Source: Eremothecium cymbalariae DBVPG#7215
Taxonomy: Eukaryota; Ascomycota; Saccharomycetes; Saccharomycetales; Saccharomycetaceae
Assembly: GCF_000235365.1 (NCBI RefSeq)
Contig: NC_016452.1
Location: 1,350,001 to 1,414,000, forward strand
Length of the DNA: 64,000 nt
Direction of reading: 5' to 3'
The translations under genes and the position numbers were made by a program. Below are positions 1 to 8,151 of the stretch, one piece after another. Each line of letters opens with the position of its first letter. Position 1 is the stretch's first letter. A model generated the notes under the pieces. The model was not told the DNA's origin, searched no databases, and worked only from the letters and a program-made list of their open reading frames with translations.

Positions 1-672
1 CACCAGTCTGATTGGCCGGAACGTCCCCTCCGTATCAATATATAAACACTTGCCCTCGCCACCGCCCATGTCCAAGGGGATCTGGCACGTAACCGCCAGT
101 GTGTGACACAGCTGCGACTTCCCTGTACGAAACTCCCCGAACAGCTCCGTAATCGACCCTGTCTCCACGCCCCCTCCCAGCAGAGTATCCAGGTTTTTCG
201 ACCCCGACGTCAGACATATCATCTCAGCCCTACGCAGATGGAAATCCGCCGCCGTCACAAACCCCATTGGAACCAGTCGAGCCGCCTCGCACAGCAGCTT
301 GTCAGCCTTGGCCTCAGAAATCCCCTTAATCTCCATCAGATCCTTGCGCGGAGCATACGCCACCGCCTCTACCGTATGCAACCCGTGTTCCCGCAACTTC
401 TTCAAGTCGTTGCTCGTTATACCATTCACCTGCAGCCGTTCCAACGGTACAAATGATACCAACGACACATCCTCCTCCATCTGCTCCATCTGCTCCTGCT
501 GCTGCCGCCGCCTCGCACCAGGCTCCGGATGAACCTCAATAACGTCCGCATCCAAAATCGGCTGCTCACTAGAATTCAAAATCCGCTGTGTATGTTCCGA
601 CGTTGCAGTCGCATGGAGATTGAATTGCGAACTCTGCGCATCCTGGATAATGTGCTCCTGAATCTGCGACAT
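1..672 (-). CDS. RAD51: Rad51 recombinase, N-terminal part (cut by window edge)
   Basis: This is the first 224 codons of the eukaryotic RecA-type strand-exchange protein of homologous recombination. The ATG at 672 opens a Ser/Gln-rich, acidic N-terminal tail with a Gln/Glu run near residues 53-65. A helix-hairpin-helix DNA-binding segment follows at about residues 75-135 ([16 protein letters not shown]), then the start of the ATPase core with Walker [10 protein letters not shown] near residue 182. The rest of the core, including Walker B, lies beyond the left edge. An MCB box (ACGCGT) sits at 948-953, fitting the known G1/S control of RAD51 in yeasts. The motif order separates it from DMC1 less firmly than a full alignment would, but synteny with PUP3 (YER094C) supports RAD51 (YER095W). 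Confidence 0.95.
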   Translation of the reverse strand, partial: MSQIQEHIIQDAQSSQFNLHATATSEHTQRILNSSEQPILDADVIEVHPEPGARRRQQQEQMEQMEEDVSLVSFVPLERLQVNGITSNDLKKLREHGLHTVEAVAYAPRKDLMEIKGISEAKADKLLCEAARLVPMGFVTAADFHLRRAEMICLTSGSKNLDTLLGGGVETGSITELFGEFRTGKSQLCHTLAVTCQIPLDMGGGEGKCLYIDTEGTFRPIRLV

Positions 673-947
673 CTTTATGTTTTTCCAATGTAAAAAAAGA
701 CAAACAATCCCAAGTATGGATGGATACACCGAAGACAGATCTGCTCTAGTGAATCTGTATCTGTGGACTCGTATGGCCAAGTTATCACAAAGCCCTTCCT
801 GCGTGAATGTGCTTCCTTGAAGAAGGAGGAGGGGGGCGGGAAGGGAAAATTCTTCGTTTTACTGTTTTCGACTGCGCTGTGGCCCAGAAAGAGCACGTGA
901 TGTTTTTGTTTTCAGATTCCCGGTTTGTTTACGTGTCAGTGTAAACA

Positions 948-953
948 ACGCGT
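948..953. promoter_or_regulatory. MCB box (ACGCGT) upstream of RAD51
   Basis: A perfect ACGCGT lies 276 bases upstream of the RAD51 ATG. MBF (Mbp1-Swi6) binds this hexamer at G1/S DNA-synthesis and repair genes in S. cerevisiae. Assignment to RAD51 rather than YEL1 is by proximity and known biology. Confidence 0.6.
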
Positions 954-1036
954 CGCGGTGTGTGGGCGGAGTGTTCCTGCCACGTGACATATTCCAGAAC
1001 CAGACGCCGGCGCCATGTGCGGAGGGACGCTACATC

Positions 1037-1054
1037 ACGCCGCGGGCGCGGCGT
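1037..1054. repeat. GC-rich perfect inverted repeat (8 bp arms, 2-base centre)
   Basis: Arms 1037-1044 and 1047-1054 are exact reverse complements around a GG centre. The element lies just beside the larger hairpin at 1074-1106, in the RAD51-YEL1 intergenic region. Confidence 0.85.
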
Positions 1055-1073
1055 GCTCCGTGTCTGTGCCCAC

Positions 1074-1106
1074 GCAGCAGGCGCCGCGCGCCGCGGCGCC
1101 TGCTGC
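1074..1106. repeat. GC-rich perfect inverted repeat (15 bp arms, 3-base loop)
   Basis: Arms 1074-1088 and 1092-1106 are exact reverse complements around CGC. Each arm contains CAGGCGCC or its complement GGCGCCTG. The same octamer forms the stem of the hairpin at 52055-52086, upstream of GLT1. Confidence 0.9.
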
Positions 1107-2092
1107 ATAAAACCGAAGACTCACCGTAGGTGAGCGCTGTCCCTCCACTCGCCCACGGCGCACGAACGGAAGAACCGCGCGCTGCATGCCGGTCTACGGC
1201 GGCAGACCGGCACGAAGGGTTGCCAAGGCAATTCCCAGCCCACACCTGAAAAAGGCCCCACGAAGCGCCCGTGGGCGCCCACAAACCGCCGCGAAATGGC
1301 CCCTACCTTGTGTTCTGTAAACGGCAGGTGCAGGCAACCGCGTTGCCTCAGATACAGGGGCAAAAAGGACAAATGCCATGCGAAGAAACCCCCGCAGACC
1401 GTCCCTCGTGCACCTCACCTGATACCGATAACGATAATCTTGTTTAAAAAAGCGCATCGTGACCGGACAGAAATAACGCCGAGTTTTAGGTTTCCATTTT
1501 GCACAGCGGAGACAAAATGCGCATTATTTTCGAAGATCGCTGAGTCCAAACGTGTCCGATTATGCTTGCCGAGTGGACCGAGTGGGACGTCCGCGGTGGA
1601 TCGCGGTGGACTGTGGTCGACGGAGTGGTCATTATAATATTCAGTTTTAAAAACGAAGTATTCACGAAAATTTGCATGCACAGCAAGACGACGGGAGGGA
1701 AAAAAGAGCCACGGTCGTGCGGGCTGTTCTGTGGTGTCTTGCGGTGGATATCCAGTCAGCTTTTCTCGCCTTCAGAAACGACACAAGAGGCAAGTGTAAT
1801 AATCGTTTACAGTAATAGAGACAGGGTGAGAAGAGACAGTCATACGGTGTGGTCAGGTGCAACGAAATGGGCCAGGCTGAAACAAGAGTCTGTTTTATGT
1901 TCTGAGCTGCCAGAGGCCAGAGCCAGGAGGTAAGCGAGCAAGGTTTTTTATTTTTTCCGTGCACGCAGAGATAGAAAAAAGCTCGAGAAGAGAAGAGCGG
2001 TAGATAGAGGAAGGATAAGAGAAGTGGGTAGTGGTACGGTATCAGAGACGGGTGTAGAGTTTTTTCAATACGGAAAACCGAAAGGTTATATG

Positions 2093-2115
2093 ATATATAT
2101 ATATATATATATATA
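2093..2115. repeat. (AT)n microsatellite
   Basis: Uninterrupted AT dinucleotide run of 23 bases in the presumed YEL1 upstream region. Confidence 0.9.
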
Positions 2116-3075
2116 GATGTATGATGGACTAGTTACTCTTTGTGGGGAAGAGTTAGGGAGGAAAGCAAAAAAAGAGATTAAAACATATCAAGACACAAGC
2201 AGAGAACTATAAGGCGCAAAAAAGGCGCAAGAAACGAAAGACAGAAAAGAGAAGCTGACCGGGATCTAAGGTTATTAAAACAGATAGAGAGAGACAGGTC
2301 TGCATAATACGCACAAGGTGGTTTAGTAGGCCTTCGTTTCAAAGCATCCTTCGTTATACACAGTGTTAAAAAAATCGGTTTTTATTGGAAAAAAACGAAG
2401 TTGGCACAATATAGTGGGACGGTGTTAGATATACGCAGAGCTTTTGGGATCTGTCATTTATCGTTTTAAGGAAAGCAAAGGAAAGCCAGGCAGGTTCGCT
2501 TGTTGTCTCTCTAGTTTGGAATTGGGACCCCGGGTAACGAGAAGCAGGGAAACAGAGACGCAGAGTTTTCGGGATATTAGAAACGAAGATCCAGGCATCG
2601 GACAGGAAGGTGATTTTTGGAATTACGAATACAAAGATTGAAATATAAAATAAAAATAGTTGTTGCCACCTCAGAGAGAGGGGATTTTCTGTTTTTGTTT
2701 GAAACGGTCAAGAGAGCGGTAGAGACACACAGAGAGGGGGAGATCGTTTGAGTGTTTTAAGTTTTGTCTGAGGTTTCTGGTTTTTTTTGTCGTCGTCGTC
2801 ATTACTTGACTACTACAAAAAAAATTATACCTTGGCAGATTTGCCTAGTTCCAATTATATTTTATTTTCTTTTGATTTTGTTGTTGTTTTATTATTTTGA
2901 CAGGATTCTCGAGAATTTGCAGCTTTTGTGGGGAGAATTATCGAGACGTTTGAAACCCTTACATTCTAGTGGCGGGGATTTGAAGGTGTATTACAGTGCA
3001 TCTGTGGGACGGTTAGGACAGAGAGGTGCGCAGGGCGATATATTGAGCGACAAATCATCAAAATTGTCGGAAAAT

Positions 3076-5187
3076 ATGGTATACGTCAACATGGAGGAAG
3101 GTAACAATAGTCGGTTGTACTGTATTAGTGACGATTCTTCCATTTCGCTGCATTCAAATTGTTCAAAAGGAAGCACTATTTTCGTGCGTGAGCCGTCAGA
3201 CGACGCACACACGGACCCATCACCTGCAGAGACTTCTTTTGAAAGGATGAGTGAAACTGACAAGAGAAGGGGCCAATCTTCATTGCTGATTGGTAATGGC
3301 GAGGTGTTTCTTGATTCATCGTTTGTTATGGAGTCTCCGAAGCAGCTGGATGTTTTTACGTGCGACTCTCTAGATGAGGGAGGCGTGTCGAGTAGCTTCG
3401 CGACACCGACGCCGCATCTACAGCAGCAGGAAATGTGTGAACAAACGGATGATGATGTTCTGTCCAAGTCGAGGAAGCGTTCAGATACTCAACGAAGCAA
3501 TAGAAGCAGGTCTACTGCCAAGCAGATTCTGAAGGGCACGTTCCAGGGGACACATTACAAGGAGTATGCTAACTTTTTGGGGAACCCGGAAAACAGGGCT
3601 ATCTTGCAGGAGTTCATTGCTTTGCTACAACCATTGCCGGTGTCCCTGTTGTTTTCGCTGCGGAAGTTATCTAGGTCGCTTTATTTCATTGCTGAAGCAG
3701 GGGCTATCGATGCTATGTTAGAGGAGGTTAGTATTCAATGGGTACAGAGACATAAGACGTCCCATTATCAAGGTAATTTTAAACTAGTGCATATTATTTT
3801 GTTTTCTTTGTTGATTTTGAACTCAGATTTATACAATGACATGGCGCATGAGAAATTTTCTTCCACTCAGTTCGTTGACAATACGGTTTACGCTCTATTG
3901 AAAGAGGCACCTACAATAGACAAACAGAAATTTGAAAATGAACTGCGCGTGTACTATGATATATTGTCGATGAATCAGTTGCCTTTGTACAAGGCTGCAC
4001 CCGCTTCGAATCCGAAGTTGCCTGTACCCAACTCGCGGAAGGGGTCAAGGTTTAATCCGAGATCCAATCGCTTAGAGAGGACATTCTCCAACTCATCGAA
4101 CTATTCGATGTCTACAGTGTCGCTCCAAAGAACACCAAATTCCAAGCAGTCCTCTGCTGGATTGACGAACTGGAAATACCATCATGACAAGGAGCTTCCT
4201 ACTTTATATCTGAAAGAACAACTTGATGAAGAAATGAATCAGAAACCTAATACATCTTGGCTCATGGATCATGCTATTCAATTCCAAGAACCCGTCGAGC
4301 CATCACCACCTAAAGATATGCCTCCAGCTTTGTCGCTGTCGCCGAATGTGCAGCCAAAAAGAAGATTATTTGGGTGGTTGAAGAAAGACCATTCTGATTC
4401 TATATTCAAGGCCCACCACGATTTGAGCGCCGAACGCAAGTGGCTGAATGCAAGAGTGCGGATAAGCGAGGGAAGATTATACATTTTCAATTTCAAACAT
4501 CACAAAGCTTTAGATCCCAGGGTAGCTGACTTAGACCTTTGCAGGAAAAGATCTCTTTCATACTCTGTCCAGAATCTCTATGGTGCCCAGGCAACTTTTA
4601 TCCAGGATAATATCGTATACAACAGTGATCACAAGACTTGGAACTTCAAGATTGCATTCCCGAAAAGCATAGATTGCGACAATGAACGAATCTACCAATT
4701 CCAAACAACCGATATGACTGTTGCTCAACAATTTGTCCAATGTGCCACCTTCTGGAGTGCGCGAATTACCCCAATACCATCAGCACAGTTCGAAATGGTC
4801 TCAAATCAAGAATATGGGTGGAGCGACAAATTACTTAATAATGAGCATTCCCCATTGGACGTCACCCTTTCGGTCTGGACCCCATTTATTGGCATAGATT
4901 CCATTTATGAAGACATTGACGATTTTGGTAGTCTATCATTAAAAATGCAGTTATACAACCTCAAAGTATTCACCGACCAATTATCAGAATTAATCGACAA
5001 ACACAATGCCTGCAAACCTAAAATGGTATCTACCTGGCTCCACACGGGCACTACAAAAATGTTCGAAATGGCCATGGACAACTGGAACCGTCGGTACTTG
5101 TACCTAAACAAAATGTTCGAAAAGCACAACATGTACCTGACATCCTTGAAAACTGCTTGCGAAAGCGTACAACTAACAACTCTCTGA
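3076..5187 (+). CDS. YEL1: Yel1-like Arf guanine-nucleotide exchange factor
   Basis: Exchange factor for the Arf3/ARF6-type GTPase at bud necks and tips in S. cerevisiae. From the first in-frame ATG (3076) the protein is 703 residues, close to the 687 of Yel1. A divergent Sec7 domain covers about residues 147-290. Its FIAEA segment aligns with the Sec7 glutamate-finger loop (Glu near residue 207), and LNSDLYND corresponds to the usual LNTDLHN. A Ser-rich linker follows, then a C-terminal PH-like region (about 430-600) and a conserved tail with YGWSDK and NWNRRYLYLNK. The frame is open for a further 312 bases upstream but without ATG, so the start is the main uncertainty. The next gene is PUP3, matching the interleaved YBL060/YER094 order. 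Confidence 0.88.
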   Translation: MVYVNMEEGNNSRLYCISDDSSISLHSNCSKGSTIFVREPSDDAHTDPSPAETSFERMSETDKRRGQSSLLIGNGEVFLDSSFVMESPKQLDVFTCDSLDEGGVSSSFATPTPHLQQQEMCEQTDDDVLSKSRKRSDTQRSNRSRSTAKQILKGTFQGTHYKEYANFLGNPENRAILQEFIALLQPLPVSLLFSLRKLSRSLYFIAEAGAIDAMLEEVSIQWVQRHKTSHYQGNFKLVHIILFSLLILNSDLYNDMAHEKFSSTQFVDNTVYALLKEAPTIDKQKFENELRVYYDILSMNQLPLYKAAPASNPKLPVPNSRKGSRFNPRSNRLERTFSNSSNYSMSTVSLQRTPNSKQSSAGLTNWKYHHDKELPTLYLKEQLDEEMNQKPNTSWLMDHAIQFQEPVEPSPPKDMPPALSLSPNVQPKRRLFGWLKKDHSDSIFKAHHDLSAERKWLNARVRISEGRLYIFNFKHHKALDPRVADLDLCRKRSLSYSVQNLYGAQATFIQDNIVYNSDHKTWNFKIAFPKSIDCDNERIYQFQTTDMTVAQQFVQCATFWSARITPIPSAQFEMVSNQEYGWSDKLLNNEHSPLDVTLSVWTPFIGIDSIYEDIDDFGSLSLKMQLYNLKVFTDQLSELIDKHNACKPKMVSTWLHTGTTKMFEMAMDNWNRRYLYLNKMFEKHNMYLTSLKTACESVQLTTL

Positions 5188-5694
5188 TAAAACTCATTAT
5201 ATGCTCCTCATGCTGGAACTCTCAAAGTCTCCACTTTCCGTCCAATTAAACACGACTAACCTCTAAAACTGTAAACGAAACTAAAATAGAACGTGAAGAG
5301 AGACTCATGCAGACGACACACACCCATATATCACGGGCCCAGCACATTGTATTATTGTATCTTTTAAATACAGCAGCAACTACCTTTTTCACTAATAGTT
5401 TTAATACTTAATAGCAAACTATATCTGGAATATGGCATGGTATAATTGGAAATATTTTTATTAACTACCTTTTCTTATATATCTTTTTAAGTATATTATA
5501 TTATAATTGGTTTTATATAACTTTGGGTCTGTGTGGTCTGGTTAATCTGTACGTGCACGGTGATACGATGTTATCACCAATTTTTAAATGAAGGTGGCAA
5601 AACTGAACTAGAGTTATATTCAATGTTTAGTTGGATTCAATCAAGGAGAAGGTAAACATCGAAGTTCGATAATCCTCTGTATACAGTTGATAAT
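5188..5694. promoter_or_regulatory. YEL1-PUP3 intergenic region, AT-rich, PUP3 promoter
   Basis: About 500 bases between two plus-strand genes. It is strongly AT-rich around 5380-5520 (YEL1 3' end) and carries a perfect PACE element at 5593-5601. Nothing else recognised. Confidence 0.6.
5593..5601 (+). promoter_or_regulatory. PACE element (GGTGGCAAA), Rpn4-type site of PUP3
   Basis: An exact match to the proteasome-associated control element, 94 bases upstream of the reconstructed PUP3 ATG. Rpn4 binds this motif at nearly all proteasome subunit genes in S. cerevisiae. Its position supports the spliced gene model with a start at 5695. Confidence 0.85.
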
Positions 5695-6499
5695 ATGTCT
5701 CAACAGGATCCAAGTTCTATTAATGGTATGTTACAGGTTAAAGTGTGATTATTATTTAGGTTTGAAGAAGTTATACTTAAAAAACATGTAAACCAATAGT
5801 TTATGGGGTTGACGATGTTTTAAGCGTGTTGATGATTTTTTCGGCGCATGGTTAATCCATGATAGGTCAATTGATTTGCATTTACTAACTTGAGGACATT
5901 TTTTAGGTGGTATCGTGGTAGCGATGACTGGGAAAGACTGTGTTGCCATTGCATGTGACTTACGTCTAGGGTCGCAATCTCTTGGGGTTTCAAATCGGTT
6001 TGAAAAGATCTTTAATTATGGCCATGTATTTGTGGGGTTGACTGGTTTGGCTACAGATGTGACGACTTTATATGAAACTTTTCGTTACAAGACGAATCTG
6101 TACAAATTAAGGGAGGATAGGCCAATCGAACCTTCTACTTTTTCACATTTAGTATCAAGCACATTATATGAAAAAAGATTTGGTCCTTATTTTGTTGGGC
6201 CTGTTGTTGCAGGCATAGATACGATATCGCAGAAACCATACATTGCTGGATTTGATTTGATTGGGTGTATTGAAGAATCTAAAGATTTTATTGTCAGTGG
6301 TACTGCTTCTGAACAATTATTTGGTATGTGCGAGTCTTTGTACGAACCTAATTTGGGATCAGAAGATCTATTTGAAACAATATCCCAGGCTCTTCTAAAT
6401 GCTGCCGATCGTGATGCCCTATCAGGTTGGGGGGCTGTTGTCTATTTGATTGAAAAAGATAAAGTAGTGAAAAGATATTTGAAGACCAGACAGGACTAG
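5695..6499 (+). CDS. PUP3: 20S proteasome subunit beta-3, spliced
   Basis: Non-catalytic beta-3 subunit of the 20S core particle. The gene is join(5695..5725, 5907..6499), 207 residues against 205 in S. cerevisiae. Exon 1 encodes MSQQDPSSIN plus the first base of a Gly codon. The 181-base intron starts GTATGT, has a TACTAAC branch point at 5883-5889 and ends TTTTAG at 5906. Exon 2 continues with GGIVVAMTGKDCVAIACD and runs to VKRYLKTRQD. Without the intron the frame has no ATG at the right place (its open end begins at a GTG in IVVAMTG). To my knowledge S. cerevisiae PUP3 has no intron, so this one is lineage-specific. A PACE element precedes it. Confidence 0.95.
5726..5906 (+). other. PUP3 intron (181 bases)
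   Basis: Donor GTATGT at 5726-5731, consensus branch point TACTAAC at 5883-5889 and acceptor TAG at 5904-5906. Splicing joins GG|T and restores the conserved beta-3 N-terminus. Confidence 0.92.
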
Positions 6500-6761
6500 T
6501 TATGTATAGTATCTTTTTGTTAGTTGCATGTGCCATAAACCAAATAAATAAGAATTAAACGAAGTTAAAAAGACAACAACCAAACTGTATATTTATATTC
6601 AACATTGTAATCATAGGAATTACTAACTTTACCAGTCTCATGTACTTTGTGTCTCTTTATGTTAAAGGATCGTCATCGTTATTCTTTAAGCTATGTCTAA
6701 AATTACATAATAAATATATACATATATATACATACATGTTAACCAGGGTTTACCATCGGTG

Positions 6762-7145
6762 CTAATCGGTACTCGAGCTTTTGGGATTCTGCTTTGCAGC
6801 ATGCCTTTGAATAATCTTCTTCAAGATAGCATCCTCCCCAAACTCTTCTTCCTCGATCTGTTTCCATTTCTGATCGATCATCTTTCTTTTCTCTTTATTT
6901 TTCAAAATATTATCCTTTTGGTCTGCTAATCTGGCCTCGTGTAAACATTTAGAAAGCTCTTCCTTCTCGTTATTACAGTATCCAAACGCCTTCTTGTAAA
7001 ATTCTGCTTGATGGCACTTGTCCAAAGCTTGAATCAAATCTAAACATGCTGTTTCTTGTCGTTAGTTAACATGACATTCATGAGCAAATGGTTATTAACC
7101 GAAACACTTACAATGAAATCTTTGAGCCTGTAACTGTGGATGCAT
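6762..7145 (-). CDS. CMC2: Cmc2, mitochondrial twin CX9C protein, spliced
   Basis: Intermembrane-space twin CX9C protein involved in cytochrome c oxidase biogenesis. The gene is complement(join(6762..7048, 7112..7145)), 106 residues, close to the 109 of S. cerevisiae. Exon 1 encodes MHPQLQAQRFH plus one base; exon 2 starts inside the codon for Ser before the first Cys. Both CX9C pairs are present: C-LDLIQALDK-C and C-NNEKEELSK-C. The C-terminus is Lys/Gln rich. The S. cerevisiae gene (YBL059C-A) also has an intron near the 5' end. It is divergent from AIM11/YBL059W across 238 bases, as in the YBL059 region of S. cerevisiae. Confidence 0.93.
7049..7111 (-). other. CMC2 intron (63 bases)
   Basis: Reading the minus strand, the donor is GTAAGT, the branch region is TTAACTAAC and the acceptor AACAG ends at 7049. 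A second AG lies nine bases downstream in the same phase (TTTAG, ending at 7040). Only the proximal acceptor keeps the first cysteine of the CX9C motif. Confidence 0.88.
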
Positions 7146-7383
7146 AACTGGTCTTTATAAAACGTATATCAGCTAGTGCGAGTCGAACTTTTAGACAAGT
7201 TTGTGTAAGAGAGATGCAGTTAGTAATTGTTGAACAAGGCCGTCTTTAATATTTTTCACCTCGCTTACATGGATATCAAACATTAAAGCATCGACTACCA
7301 ATTTGAAGAGATCTCCGCCTAAAAACCTATCAAACCAAAGACTGCTGAAGCCTCTTCCAAACTTACAGTCTCTCGAATAATCA

Positions 7384-7922
7384 ATGAGCGCAAATTTACT
7401 TACTGAATCTGGTGCAAGGATTACGCAGAACGAACTCTCTGTGCTTTCTGACGCATACAAAAAGCGAAGAAGACAACAGATGTTACGGTTCTTCGGAGCC
7501 ACTACGTGCACTCTTCTGTGTGCCAGAATGGCTTTCAGAGGTGTCATAGCTCGTAAATGTATGTTCCCATAATCTTTGTTTCTCCAACTTATACCTCAGT
7601 CTTAGCACTTTTACTAACATTTCCAGATGTCCCAAATATGTTCCAACTAAATCACAAGCCTCCATTGCTTTCTAGCAACGGCGATGCCCTGGGTGCATTT
7701 GCGTATGGTAGTGGTCTAGCAATCAGCGGGTTTGCCATGTTCGCCACGGGAACATGCTGGATTGCAGACGTATTGACGTTTCCAGAGTTTGCGTTAAAGG
7801 CTAAGAGATTGATGGGTGACACAGACCTGAATTCGCTCCAGCATGCCGACGCTTCGATGCAACAAGATACAGAAGACGCGTTAGAACTTCTGGATTCTAT
7901 ATTTCAAGATAAGAGAGATTGA
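7384..7922 (+). CDS. AIM11: Aim11/YBL059W-family membrane protein, spliced
   Basis: Pre-duplication ortholog of S. cerevisiae AIM11 (YER093C-A) and YBL059W, small proteins of unknown function linked to mitochondria. The gene is join(7384..7558, 7627..7922), 156 residues. Splicing joins ...ARK-Y-VPNMFQLNHKPP, the conserved core. Two hydrophobic segments are visible: about residues 34-55 and about residues 80-110 (AFAYGSGLAISGFAMFATG). The 68-base intron has donor GTATGT, branch TACTAAC at 7612-7618 and acceptor CAG. Both S. cerevisiae copies are also spliced. The gene sits directly between CMC2 and TSC11, the neighbours of the two paralogs. Confidence 0.9.
7559..7626 (+). other. AIM11 intron (68 bases)
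   Basis: Donor GTATGT at 7559-7564, perfect TACTAAC at 7612-7618 and acceptor CAG at 7624-7626, only 8 bases after the branch motif. Removal fuses the two open frames into one conserved protein. Confidence 0.92.
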
Positions 7923-8151
7923 ATCTGATATTAGAAACACTTGTTTATAGGGATGTAAGTTCAAAACTCGATAATTTCAGTACTTATTATCATGTGATGA
8001 GGAACAAGAAGGTTGTGTTATTTGGTGGGATCAAATTGACGGAGCGATTTAAAGTTAAAAATTATTATACTTAAGAAGTCAACAATGTATACGTTGAGAG
8101 ATACAATATACATAAAAGTAAGAAGTATCATGTATAAGGTTGATAGTCAAG

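Larger units (their letters stand above)
673..3075. other. Very long divergent intergenic region, RAD51 to YEL1
   Basis: About 2.4 kb has no recognisable gene. CACGTG boxes lie at 894-899 and 981-986, and the MCB box at 948-953. A GC-rich block at about 1005-1110 holds two perfect hairpins. An (AT)n run lies at 2093-2115, and a purine-rich stretch covers roughly 1970-2340 on the plus strand. The frame that becomes YEL1 is already open from 2764 but has no ATG before 3076. Several short open frames (for example 1296-1637 plus, 1662-1964 minus) show no recognisable domain. No tRNA-like B box is present. Confidence 0.7.

Noticed and set aside
1296..1964. Overlapping open frames of 80-120 codons on both strands
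   Set aside because: Several frames are open at once in GC-rich DNA, with no recognisable family and no codon bias.
2444..2641. 65-codon plus-strand frame before YEL1
   Set aside because: No domain, low-complexity charged composition, lies in the purine-rich YEL1 upstream region.
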